Notes: generated from the sequence alone by a model not told the origin. A stretch of 7,906 nucleotides of DNA from Ruminococcus flavefaciens (GCA_004556875.1 SFFP01000076.1:1-7906), one strand, 5' to 3'. Positions 1-6,077 are shown, counted from the first letter of the stretch. Program-made: numbers and translations.

Positions 1-656
1 GCCTGTACAGGGTCTGTTTCCTTGACACCTTCGCCGTAAACGAGAGCGGAATAAGCCTTCTCAACTCTGTCCCATGCGTTATCTCTGTCCATTGCATAGA
101 AACGTCCTGAGATAGTAGCGATCTTTCCAAGACCGATCTTGTTGAGTTTGGCAACTGTCTCTTCCATATATTCAGCAGCTGATGAAGGAGGAACGTCTCT
201 TCCGTCAAGGAATGCGTGTATGTAAACCTTGTCGAGACCGTTCTTCTTAGCCATCTCAACTATACCGAAAAGATGCTCCATATGGCTGTGAACGCCGCCG
301 GGAGAAAGAAGTCCCATAAGATGAAGAGCACTTCCCTTTTCCTTGCAGTTCTTCATAGCTCCGAGAATAGCCTGATTATTGAAGAATGTGCCGTCCTTGA
401 TATCCTTTGATATCTTAACAAGCATCTGATAAACTATACGTCCGGCGCCGATATTTGTGTGACCCACCTCAGAGTTGCCCATCTGTCCATCAGGAAGGCC
501 AACATTGAGTCCGCTTGCGCCGATGATAGTATTTGGCCATTCAGCCATATATTTATCAAGATTTGGTTTCTTTGCAGCAGCAATAGCATTGCCGTAAGTA
601 TCAGGATTATAGCCGAAGCCGTCCATGATTATAAGTGCTACAGGTTTTTTTGACAT
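1..656 (-). CDS. gpmI: 2,3-bisphosphoglycerate-independent phosphoglycerate mutase, N-terminal part (cut by left window edge)
   Basis: This enzyme interconverts 3-phosphoglycerate and 2-phosphoglycerate in cytoplasmic glycolysis, using two metal ions and a phosphoserine intermediate. I translated 218 residues from the ATG at 654-656; the frame stays open to the window edge, so the last ~290 residues of a usual ~510-residue protein are missing. Visible landmarks match the family in both order and numbering: metal ligand Asp12 in IIMDGFG, catalytic Ser62 in GQMGNSEVGH, NIGAGRIVYQ (68-77), His123 in GGVHSH, DGRD at 151-154, and Arg185 and Arg191 in SGRFYAMDRD. A GAAAGGAAAT ribosome site lies a few bases upstream of the start. 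It is the last visible gene of the pgk-tpiA operon, 51 bases after tpiA, with a hairpin in the gap. Residue 67 is Thr where many homologues have Leu. The function is secure. Confidence 0.97.
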   Translation of the reverse strand, partial: MSKKPVALIIMDGFGYNPDTYGNAIAAAKKPNLDKYMAEWPNTIIGASGLNVGLPDGQMGNSEVGHTNIGAGRIVYQMLVKISKDIKDGTFFNNQAILGAMKNCKEKGSALHLMGLLSPGGVHSHMEHLFGIVEMAKKNGLDKVYIHAFLDGRDVPPSSAAEYMEETVAKLNKIGLGKIATISGRFYAMDRDNAWDRVEKAYSALVYGEGVKETDPVQ

Positions 657-676
657 ATTTATTTCCTTTCATGGGT

Positions 677-699
677 AAGGGCGGATAATATCCGCCCTT
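677..699 (-). other. Intercistronic hairpin between tpiA and gpmI
   Basis: Perfect 9-bp inverted repeat, arms AAGGGCGGA (677-685) and TCCGCCCTT (691-699), with a 5-base loop. It begins 8 bases after the tpiA stop and ends about 20 bases before the gpmI start. No U-run follows on the coding strand, so it does not look like an intrinsic terminator. An RNA-processing or stability element, or partial attenuation between the two genes, is more likely (inference). It shares the GGGCGGATA core with the hairpin at 1739-1771. Confidence 0.7.
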
Positions 700-707
700 T
701 AAGTTTA

Positions 708-1484
708 TTAGCCGTTTACAGCAGCCTGAACGATAACGTTGAAGTCCTCAGCCTTGAGTGAAGCACCGCCGATGAGACCACCGTCAATGTTTGGCTTAGC
801 AAGAAGCTCTGCAGCGTTCTTTGCGTTCATTGAACCACCGTACTGGATTGTAACAGCGTCTGCTGTAGCCTGATCAAAGAGCTTAGCAAGCTGAGCACGG
901 ATAAATCCGCAAACTTCTTCAGCCTGGTCAGGTGTAGCTGTAAGACCTGTACCGATTGCCCATACAGGCTCGTAAGCGATAACAACATTCTTTACCTGCT
1001 CTGCTGTAAGTGACCAAAGATCGAGCTTGATCTGACGAGCGATAACTTCTTCAGTGATGTTGCACTCACGCTCCCACTTGAGCTCACCAACGCAAACGAT
1101 CGGCTTGAGACCAGCTTCAAGAGCAGCAATTGTTCTCTTGTTTACAGTTTCGTCTGTTTCACCGAAATACTGTCTTCTCTCGCTGTGACCGATAACAACG
1201 TACTCAACACCGAGCTCAGTGAGCATATCTGCAGAAATCTCGCCTGTGAAAGCACCACTCTTCTCAAAGTGAACGTTCTCAGCGCCGATCTTTACATTGC
1301 TGCCTGCTGTTGTATTGATAGCTGTTTCAAGGTTTGTGAAAGGTACGCAAGCGATGACTTCTATCTTACCCTCAGCATTAGCTACGAGAGGCTTGATAGC
1401 CTCGAGGAGAGCCTTAGCCTCAGGACGAGTCTTGTTCATTTTCCAGTTTCCGGCAATGATTGCCTTTCTTAATGACTTATTCAT
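708..1484 (-). CDS. tpiA: Triosephosphate isomerase
   Basis: Interconverts dihydroxyacetone phosphate and glyceraldehyde 3-phosphate in the cytoplasm. The 258-residue product has the normal length for a bacterial TIM barrel. Active-site residues are all present: Asn13 and Lys15 in AGNWKMN, electrophile His100 in VVIGHSERR, base Glu172 in AYEPVWAIGTG (which also holds the flexible phosphate-gripping loop 6), and the phosphate-binding YGGS (215-218) and GGLIGGAS (235-242). The dimer-interface loop NVHFEKSGAFTGE (70-82) is typical. The start is supported by AAAGGAG eight bases upstream. One oddity is GELKWERE at 133-140, where most homologues read GE-x-LEERE or similar. The gene lies 37 bases after the small membrane protein gene and 51 bases before gpmI, and is probably co-transcribed from the pgk promoter. 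Confidence 0.98.
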   Translation of the reverse strand: MNKSLRKAIIAGNWKMNKTRPEAKALLEAIKPLVANAEGKIEVIACVPFTNLETAINTTAGSNVKIGAENVHFEKSGAFTGEISADMLTELGVEYVVIGHSERRQYFGETDETVNKRTIAALEAGLKPIVCVGELKWERECNITEEVIARQIKLDLWSLTAEQVKNVVIAYEPVWAIGTGLTATPDQAEEVCGFIRAQLAKLFDQATADAVTIQYGGSMNAKNAAELLAKPNIDGGLIGGASLKAEDFNVIVQAAVNG

Positions 1485-1521
1485 TGTGATTACTCCTTTA
1501 AATTTATTTCATATCAACTTA

Positions 1522-1710
1522 TTAAGCTTTGTTTCCGCCATTATTTGAATTTTTGAACTTATTGTTTGCACCGTTATAGCTTCCAATGGCGATGCCGTTT
1601 TTTATAGGAGATGCTATAAAACCAACGATTATTCCTGCAAGAAATCCGATGAGCATATAGAAAAAAGCTTTTTCGCCTTTATTCTCTTTAAACTGTGCAA
1701 TTGATTCCAT
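1522..1710 (-). CDS. Small single-span membrane protein of unknown function
   Basis: Short protein of 62 residues, function not recognised. Layout: a charged N-terminus (MESIAQFKENKGEK), one hydrophobic glycine-rich helix (about residues 15-34, AFFYMLIGFLAGIIVGFIAS), the segment PIKNG, and a hydrophilic Asn/Gly/Lys-rich tail. The helix followed by a PxKxG-like turn loosely recalls YtxH-type small membrane proteins; that is a weak resemblance. An in-frame ATG nine bases earlier (1717-1719) would give 65 residues, but it directly abuts the GAGG ribosome site, so the ATG at 1708-1710, with a nine-base spacer, is the better start. It lies between pgk and tpiA in the same direction, and a good ribosome site, membrane pattern and compact spacing argue that it is real. 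Topology is uncertain; by the positive-inside rule both flanks are basic. Confidence 0.75.
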   Translation of the reverse strand: MESIAQFKENKGEKAFFYMLIGFLAGIIVGFIASPIKNGIAIGSYNGANNKFKNSNNGGNKA

Positions 1711-1719
1711 TACGGGCAT

Positions 1720-1726
1720 CCTCTTT
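1720..1726 (-). promoter_or_regulatory. Ribosome binding site that decides the start of the small membrane protein
   Basis: AAAGAGG on the minus strand. It touches the ATG at 1717-1719 with no spacer, but stands nine bases from the ATG at 1708-1710. The second ATG is therefore the likely initiator. Confidence 0.65.
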
Positions 1727-1738
1727 TCTTTGATACTG

Positions 1739-1771
1739 AAACAAGGGCGAATATCGCTATCCGCCCTGTTT
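1739..1771 (-). other. Intercistronic hairpin between pgk and the small membrane protein gene
   Basis: On the minus strand the arms are AAACA-GGGCG (1771-1762) and CGCCC-T-TGTTT (1749-1739), pairing over ten base pairs with one bulged T. The stem begins 10 bases after the pgk stop. The 3' arm carries TTGTTT rather than a clean U-run, so it could be a weak, leaky terminator or an RNA-processing site between pgk and the downstream genes (inference). Its core, GGGCGGATA, matches the hairpin at 677-699. Confidence 0.65.
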
Positions 1772-1781
1772 ATAAGTTCAA

Positions 1782-3002
1782 TTACTTTTCAGCGATAGCT
1801 GCAACACCCGGGAGTACCTTACCCTCGAGGTATTCGAGAGAAGCACCGCCGCCTGTTGAGATGTGGCTCATCTTATCTGCAAAACCGAGCTGGATAGCAG
1901 CTGTAGCAGAGTCACCGCCGCCAATGATTGTTGTAGCGTTTGCTTCAGCAAGTGCCTCGCAAACAGCAACTGTACCCTTCTTGAGAGTTGGATTCTCAAA
2001 TACGCCCATAGGACCGTTCCAAACAACAGTCTTAGCGTTCTTAGCAGCCTCAGCAAAGATAGCAGCTGTCTTAGGTCCGATATCAAGACCCATCATGTCA
2101 GCAGGGATCTTATCAGAGTCGATATACTCTACAGAGATCTCAGCATCGATAGGATCAGGGAATGAACCTGCGATTGCTGTATCAACAGGGAGAAGGATCT
2201 TCTTACCGAGCTTTTCAGCCTTAGCAAGCATTTCCTTACAGTAGTCAAGTTTCTCGTCGTCAACGAGTGACTTACCGATAGAACCGCCCTGTGCCTTTAT
2301 GAATGTATATGCCATACCGCCGCCGATGATAAGTGTATCGCACTTTTCAAGGAGGTTAGAGATAACGTTGAGCTTGTCAGCAACCTTTGCGCCGCCGAGG
2401 ATAGCTACGAAAGGTCTCTCAGGATCTTCTACAGCATTACCGAGGTACTGGATCTCCTTCTGCATAAGGTAACCAACTGCTGTTTCCTTAACGAACTTTG
2501 TAACACCTGCTGTTGAAGCGTGTGCTCTGTGTGCAGAACCAAAAGCGTCCATAACGAATACTTCATCGTCAACGAGGTCAGCGAGCTCCTTAGAGAATTC
2601 CTCACCGTTCTTTGTCTCTTCGTTGCCGCGGAAACGTGTATTCTCAAGAACAACGATCTCGCCGTCGTTCATAGCAGCAACTGCCTTCTTAGCGTTGTCG
2701 CCGACAACTGTATCATCAGCTGCGAATGTAACCTTTGTATTTACGAGTTCGCCAAGTCTTGCTGCTGCAGGAGCAAGTGAGAATTTAGCCTCAGGACCAT
2801 TCTTTGGCTTGCCGAGATGTGAGCAAAGAACAACCTTTGCACCATTCTCGACCAGCTTATTGATAGTTGGAAGAGCAGCCTGAATTCTGTTATCGTTTGT
2901 GATAACGCCGTCCTTCATTGGAACGTTGAAGTCTACTCTTACGAGCACCTTTCTGCCCTTAACGTTAATGTCTTCTACAGTAACCTTGTTTAATCCTGCC
3001 AT
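1782..3002 (-). CDS. pgk: Phosphoglycerate kinase
   Basis: Transfers phosphate from 1,3-bisphosphoglycerate to ADP, one of the ATP-forming steps of glycolysis, in the cytoplasm. The 406-residue product is close to the usual ~395-residue bacterial length. Landmarks in order: VRVDFNVP (21-28), substrate-binding SHLGKPKNG (61-69, Lys where many have Arg), LENTRFR (119-125), AHRAHAST (157-164), the hinge and nucleotide-domain motif ILGGAKVADKL (201-211), IIGGGMAYTF (225-234), VWNGPMGVFE (327-336), GGGDSATA (361-368) and STGGGASLE (382-390). AAAGGAT lies about ten bases upstream of the ATG. It is first in the visible glycolytic operon; the leader is about 66 bases and contains a possible Rex operator. 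Codon use is strongly biased (AAG, CTT/CTC, ATC), as expected for a highly expressed gene. No gapA lies directly upstream, where many Firmicutes have it. Confidence 0.98.
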   Translation of the reverse strand: MAGLNKVTVEDINVKGRKVLVRVDFNVPMKDGVITNDNRIQAALPTINKLVENGAKVVLCSHLGKPKNGPEAKFSLAPAAARLGELVNTKVTFAADDTVVGDNAKKAVAAMNDGEIVVLENTRFRGNEETKNGEEFSKELADLVDDEVFVMDAFGSAHRAHASTAGVTKFVKETAVGYLMQKEIQYLGNAVEDPERPFVAILGGAKVADKLNVISNLLEKCDTLIIGGGMAYTFIKAQGGSIGKSLVDDEKLDYCKEMLAKAEKLGKKILLPVDTAIAGSFPDPIDAEISVEYIDSDKIPADMMGLDIGPKTAAIFAEAAKNAKTVVWNGPMGVFENPTLKKGTVAVCEALAEANATTIIGGGDSATAAIQLGFADKMSHISTGGGASLEYLEGKVLPGVAAIAEK

Positions 3003-3045
3003 TGGTATGACATCCTTTCGTTATTATAAATTACATAATTTGATG

Positions 3046-3063
3046 TTGTTATAATATTAACAA
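3046..3063 (-). promoter_or_regulatory. Putative Rex operator in the pgk leader
   Basis: An 18-bp inverted repeat, TTGTTAATATTATAACAA on the minus strand. The form commonly described for clostridial Rex sites is TTGTTAA-N4-TTAACAA; here the first half-site is perfect and the second has one mismatch (ATAACAA). It lies about 12 bases past the -10 box, around +5 to +22 of the predicted transcript, a position where a bound repressor would block transcription. Rex senses NADH/NAD+, so high NADH would relieve repression. As RNA it would also form a 7-bp 5' hairpin (GUUGUUA/UAACAAC), an alternative role in mRNA stability. The Rex assignment is inference. Confidence 0.55.
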
Positions 3064-3074
3064 CGTACAATACT

Positions 3075-3103
3075 ATTTTACACTATTCTGAGAAATTTTG
3101 CAA
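3075..3103 (-). promoter_or_regulatory. Sigma-A-type promoter for the pgk operon
   Basis: On the minus strand, -35 TTGCAA (3103-3098), a 17-base spacer (3097-3081) and -10 TAAAAT (3080-3075). Transcription should start near 3068, giving a leader of about 66 bases before pgk. It is the only good promoter match in the 177-base gap after the hydrolase gene. Confidence 0.75.
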
Positions 3104-3118
3104 GTCTTTCCGTAATAT

Positions 3119-3139
3119 TTTTCATGATAAACATGAAAA
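3119..3139 (-). promoter_or_regulatory. Inverted repeat upstream of the pgk promoter
   Basis: Perfect 8-bp arms TTTTCATG and CATGAAAA around a 5-base centre (ATAAA on the plus strand). It lies 15 bases upstream of the pgk -35 box and 40 bases after the hydrolase stop codon. Either it is an operator for an unidentified regulator, or it is the 3' hairpin of the hydrolase mRNA. On the minus strand the following sequence (AATATTACGG) is not a U-run, so a standard terminator for the hydrolase is poorly supported. On the plus strand it is followed by CTTTTT, but no plus-strand gene is present. Confidence 0.4.
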
Positions 3140-3179
3140 CTTTTTGTAAAACTGCTTTATATATTGAAATTGCCATGTA

Positions 3180-3941
3180 TTATCTCATAAAATCGATACT
3201 GAGATCATAAAATTTGTCTGCATTTGTTATCATTGCAGGGTGATCTCCGCTTTCAAACAGGTGCATACTGCCATTGGTCAGCTTTTCAAGCATATTACCG
3301 TATACTTTTTCGTAGTAATCATGTGCAACACTGTACATAAACTTATCGCCTTTACTTCCTGTGAGCAGCACCTTAGCTTTAAGATCGCTGATAGGTTTGT
3401 GGAAGAAATTCACAATTTCTTTTGAGTGTCTGATTATAGCCGATGTGTCATTATGAACGATCTGCTCCCAGTCATCACCGTGCATATAGGAGTAAAATAC
3501 CCTTGCATTTGTATCTTCCAGCGAAGAACTGCGGTCGGAAAGCAGATTTTTTACAAAGGCTTCATCAGCTTTCTCGCCCTCAAAACTGTCAGCAATGACT
3601 TTGTCCACACATTCGGACGCCTCAAGTGCAACATTCAGAGCAACAATTGCTCCCCCGCTGCAACCTATAATGTTAACCTTGTCATAATGTTTATGCCTGA
3701 GGAAGGCAATTGCCTGCTGAGCCTCATAAAACCATAAATCGGCAGGAAATTCCGATAACCTTTCCGATCTTCCGTGTCCGAGGAAGTCTATGAGTATAAC
3801 TTTGTAACTGTCCGTGTATCGTTTGCTGAAATCTGTGAACATTTTAGAAGAAGCTGTGTTGCCATGAAGAAATAACAATGGTGTTCCGCAGCCATTCTCC
3901 TCATAATATATCTTTTTATTATCAAATGTAAAATAACTCAT
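3180..3941 (-). CDS. Alpha/beta-fold hydrolase, substrate unknown
   Basis: A 253-residue cytoplasmic protein with no signal peptide. Family landmarks in order: oxyanion-hole HGN (26-28) after the strand PLLFL, DFLGHGRS (52-59), nucleophile elbow GCSGG with Ser95, probable acid Asp199 in LLTGSKGDK, and probable catalytic His227 in NGSMHLFE. His234 is a less likely alternative. A variable cap region lies at about 120-180. Such proteins act as esterases, lipases or C-C or ester hydrolases, and the sequence alone does not name a substrate. The gene is monocistronic-looking: a terminator and an exact-consensus promoter lie upstream, with GGAGGTG six bases before the ATG. Its codons are relaxed (AAA, TTA/TTG, AGG, CGA), unlike the strongly biased genes on both sides, so it is probably expressed at a lower level or arrived separately. 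Transcription may run on into pgk, as no clear terminator follows. Confidence 0.88.
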   Translation of the reverse strand: MSYFTFDNKKIYYEENGCGTPLLFLHGNTASSKMFTDFSKRYTDSYKVILIDFLGHGRSERLSEFPADLWFYEAQQAIAFLRHKHYDKVNIIGCSGGAIVALNVALEASECVDKVIADSFEGEKADEAFVKNLLSDRSSSLEDTNARVFYSYMHGDDWEQIVHNDTSAIIRHSKEIVNFFHKPISDLKAKVLLTGSKGDKFMYSVAHDYYEKVYGNMLEKLTNGSMHLFESGDHPAMITNADKFYDLSIDFMR

Positions 3942-3963
3942 ATCACACCTCCGTTATGACATA

Positions 3964-3992
3964 ATTATAATGGATTTATGATCTGTTGTCAA
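3964..3992 (-). promoter_or_regulatory. Exact-consensus sigma-A promoter for the hydrolase gene
   Basis: On the minus strand, -35 TTGACA (3992-3987), a 17-base spacer, and -10 TATAAT (3969-3964). Both hexamers are perfect. The predicted start near 3957 gives a leader of only about 16 bases, almost all taken by the GGAGGTG ribosome site. The -35 box lies one base after the U-run of the preceding terminator. Confidence 0.88.
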
Positions 3993-3993
3993 C

Positions 3994-4024
3994 AAAAAAG
4001 TCACGGTATTGGATACCGTGACTT
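3994..4024 (-). terminator. Intrinsic terminator of the decarboxylase operon
   Basis: A perfect 12-bp stem, arms AAGTCACGGTAT and ATACCGTGACTT (3998-4009 and 4013-4024), with a 3-base loop. On the minus strand TTTTTT follows at once. It begins 21 bases after the oadB stop codon at 4046. On the plus strand the stem is followed by GATTTTTTT, so it could work both ways, but no plus-strand gene uses it here. Confidence 0.93.
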
Positions 4025-4045
4025 GATTTTTTTGCTGCGATTAAA

Positions 4046-5263
4046 TTACTTAAAAACAGCGAGAAGGAATCCTGCTGCGATAGCAGAACCGATAACGCCT
4101 GCTACGTTTGGTCCCATAGCGTGCATGAGCAGGAAGTTTGAAGGATTAGCCTTCTGACCTTCCATCTGAGATACACGGGCAGCCATAGGAACAGCTGAAA
4201 CACCTGCTGAACCGATAAGAGGATTGATCTTTCCGCCTGTGACCTTATACATTATCTTTCCGACGAGGAGTCCGCCTATTGTCGAGAAGCAGAATGCTGT
4301 AAGACCAAGAACGATGATCTTGATAGTCTCCAGTGAAAGGAAACGCTCAGCAGCAGTTGTTGCACCAACAGAAATTCCGAGGAATACTGTAACGATATTC
4401 ATAAGTGCATTCTGAACTGTATCAGAAAGTCTCTCTGTAACGCCGCATTCTCTCCAGAGGTTACCAAGCATAAGGCAGCCTACAAGAGGAGCTGTTGAAG
4501 GGAGAAGAAGGATTACGAACATTGCAACAATGATCGGGAAAATGATCTTCTCAGTCTTTGAAACAACTCTGTTCTGCTCCATTTTTACCTCTCTCTCCTT
4601 CTTTGTTGTAAGGAGTTTCATAAGAGGCGGCTGTATCATAGGGATGAGAGCCATGTATGAGTAAGCAGCAATAGCGATAGGTCCGAGAAGATGCGGAGCA
4701 AGTCTTGTTGTAAGGAAGATAGCTGTAGGACCATCAGCGCCGCCGATGATACCGATAGAAGCAGCTTCGTTACCTGTAAATCCAAGGCAAACAGCTCCGA
4801 AGAACGCGAGGAATACACCCATCTGAGCAGCAGCTCCGAGGAGAAGGCTCTTAGGGTTGGAAATAAGCGGACCGAAGTCAGTCATAGCACCAACGCCCAT
4901 GAATATGAGTGAAGGATAAATACCTGCCTTAACACCTATGTAAAGAATATCAAGGAGTCCGCCGTTACGCATGATAGCGCCATAGCTATGATAATCAGGA
5001 TGATCGTGATTAAGGAAATTATCCCAAAGATCAAGATGATAAAGTGCATCTGTTGAGCCGCTGCCGAAGTAAGAAAGGTTTACAAGGAGACAGCCAAATG
5101 CAATACCAACGAGAAGAAGCGGTTCAAACTTCTTCTTAATGCCGAGGTAAAGAAGAACGCATGATATTACGATCATGATAAGGTTCTTCCAGCCCCCGTT
5201 CACGAAAAAGCTTTGGAAACCTGAATCGTTCCACAAAGTTTTCAGGGTCTCAAGAATATCCAT
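4046..5263 (-). CDS. oadB: Sodium-pumping decarboxylase beta subunit (OadB/GcdB/MmdB family), complete
   Basis: Integral membrane subunit that decarboxylates carboxybiotin and couples this to Na+ export. The 405 residues form many hydrophobic helices, in line with family length. Family signatures: GGADGPTAIF (174-183), whose Asp177 matches the essential Asp of the sodium path, PMIQPP (208-213), and NPLIGSAGVSAVPMAARV (347-364), holding a Ser/Gly-rich second ion-binding region, then MHAMGPNVAGVIGSA (380-394). A polar, His/Asp-rich loop (about 66-100) separates the early helices. The substrate is set by the alpha subunit; here that is OadA-like, so oxaloacetate is most likely. AAGGAGG eight bases upstream of the ATG overlaps the stop of the biotin carrier gene. 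It is the last gene before the terminator and is roughly two-thirds identical by eye (84 of 127 compared residues) to the partial copy at the right edge. Confidence 0.95.
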   Translation of the reverse strand: MDILETLKTLWNDSGFQSFFVNGGWKNLIMIVISCVLLYLGIKKKFEPLLLVGIAFGCLLVNLSYFGSGSTDALYHLDLWDNFLNHDHPDYHSYGAIMRNGGLLDILYIGVKAGIYPSLIFMGVGAMTDFGPLISNPKSLLLGAAAQMGVFLAFFGAVCLGFTGNEAASIGIIGGADGPTAIFLTTRLAPHLLGPIAIAAYSYMALIPMIQPPLMKLLTTKKEREVKMEQNRVVSKTEKIIFPIIVAMFVILLLPSTAPLVGCLMLGNLWRECGVTERLSDTVQNALMNIVTVFLGISVGATTAAERFLSLETIKIIVLGLTAFCFSTIGGLLVGKIMYKVTGGKINPLIGSAGVSAVPMAARVSQMEGQKANPSNFLLMHAMGPNVAGVIGSAIAAGFLLAVFK

Positions 5264-5271
5264 TTATGTGC

Positions 5272-5279
5272 CCTCCTTA
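5272..5279 (-). promoter_or_regulatory. Joined stop codon and ribosome site, biotin carrier to oadB
   Basis: TAAGGAGG: the TAA that ends the biotin carrier gene is also the start of the ribosome site for oadB, with 8 bases to the ATG. This favours translational coupling of the two subunits. Confidence 0.75.
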
Positions 5280-5675
5280 TGCTATAACAACAAGAGGAGC
5301 ACCTGTATCAACAACAGAACCCTTGCTTGTAACTACCTGAGCAACTGTACCGTACTTAGGAGCTACGATCTCATTTTCCATTTTCATTGCTTCGAGGATA
5401 ACAAGTATCTGTCCTGCCTTTACTGTATCACCCTGTGCAACGTCAACTCTGATTATATTGCCGGGCATAGGAGCAGTTACTGTTTCACCGGCTGCAAGAT
5501 TTACAGGAGCAGCTGGTGCCGGTGCTGCTGGGGCAGCGGCAGGTGCAGATGCTGCGGCTGCAGGAGCTGCTGCAGGAGCAGGGGCGAGTGCCTCATATTC
5601 ATCAAGAAGAACAGCTTTTCCGTGTTCAACTTCAACCTCATAGGTTTTACCGTTAAGTGTAACTTTATACTTCAT
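5277..5675 (-). CDS. Biotin carboxyl carrier protein of the sodium-pumping decarboxylase
   Basis: Carries CO2 as carboxybiotin between the carboxyltransferase (OadA) and the membrane decarboxylase (OadB). The 132 residues have three parts: an N-terminal segment MKYKVTLNGKTYEVEVE (1-17) typical of gamma/biotin subunits of this family, an Ala/Pro linker (about 31-57) that acts as a swinging arm, and a lipoyl/biotinyl domain (about 62-132). The biotin site is Lys98 in EAMKMENEI, with the paired PMPGNI turn at 69-74. A separate biotin protein fits the absence of a biotin domain in the neighbouring OadA. The gene starts only 2 bases after the oadG-like gene; its ribosome site (AAGGAGG, 10 bases from the ATG) lies inside that gene's last codons. 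GcdC and MmdC are the equivalent names in related enzymes, so I give no symbol. Confidence 0.95.
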   Translation of the reverse strand: MKYKVTLNGKTYEVEVEHGKAVLLDEYEALAPAPAAAPAAAASAPAAAPAAPAPAAPVNLAAGETVTAPMPGNIIRVDVAQGDTVKAGQILVILEAMKMENEIVAPKYGTVAQVVTSKGSVVDTGAPLVVIA

Positions 5676-5677
5676 TA

Positions 5678-6070
5678 TTATTTGACCTCCTTAATGGAAA
5701 TAAAGTGCAGCTCATTGAGCGGCTTCTGCATTTTGTCGGCAACGATAGCCATTATCATAGCAGCTTCCTTATCAGGAACGTCAAAGAGCTTAACATGACC
5801 TGCTGAACCGGGTGCGAGCGGAAGCTCAGCCTTTGTTTCTTCAACAATCGGAGCAGCTGCGGCTTTCTTGGAAGCTTCTGCATCAGCAGCCTTAGCCTTT
5901 GCGTCCTTTGATTTGAAGTAAGCACCTGTGCAGTAAAGAACGATCATAAGGATAACAAGTCCTGCGAATACTACAGCGTAGCCGAATACTGCCGTAACAG
6001 CAGCATCGCCTATGCTCATTTCCTTAGTAGTTTCAGCAGCGGCAGCAGATAATAAGAGTTTATCAAACAT
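5678..6070 (-). CDS. oadG: OadG-like small membrane subunit of the sodium-pumping decarboxylase
   Basis: A 130-residue protein with one membrane helix (about 24-47, VTAVFGYAVVFAGLVILMIVL), then a Lys/Ala-rich, probably flexible stretch (53-75) and a compact C-terminal region (about 90-130, HVKLFDVPDKEAAMIMAIVADKM onward). In OadG/MmdD-type subunits the single helix anchors and assembles the complex, and the soluble tail contacts the alpha subunit and biotin carrier. The tail motif 'DKEAAMIMAIVADKMQKPLNEL' type, with a small-domain fold, is seen in several clostridial homologues. Sequence in this family is poorly conserved, so the call rests mainly on topology and position between oadA and the biotin carrier. 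AAGGAGG lies 7 bases upstream of the ATG and overlaps the oadA stop. Confidence 0.83.
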   Translation of the reverse strand: MFDKLLLSAAAAETTKEMSIGDAAVTAVFGYAVVFAGLVILMIVLYCTGAYFKSKDAKAKAADAEASKKAAAAPIVEETKAELPLAPGSAGHVKLFDVPDKEAAMIMAIVADKMQKPLNELHFISIKEVK

Positions 6071-6077
6071 AGATCTG

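Noticed and set aside
1861..2244. Plus-strand open frame opposite pgk
   Set aside because: It is fully contained in pgk, has no ribosome site I could support and no recognisable protein motif.
3003..3068. Riboswitch or protein-bound leader in front of pgk
   Set aside because: The leader is only about 66 bases, with one short AT-rich hairpin and no conserved riboswitch core that I can recognise.
3119..3139. Inverted repeat as terminator of the hydrolase gene
   Set aside because: The stem is AT-rich and no U-run follows on the coding strand, so I list it only as an unassigned repeat.
5508..5590. GC-rich repetitive stretch as a repeat element
   Set aside because: It encodes the Ala/Pro linker of the biotin carrier protein, which is normal for the family.
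5175..5798. Plus-strand open frame of about 207 codons
   Set aside because: It lies opposite the beta subunit start, the biotin carrier and the OadG-like gene, has a Cys/Arg/Ser-rich composition with no recognisable domain, and is a shadow of the biased codons on the other strand.
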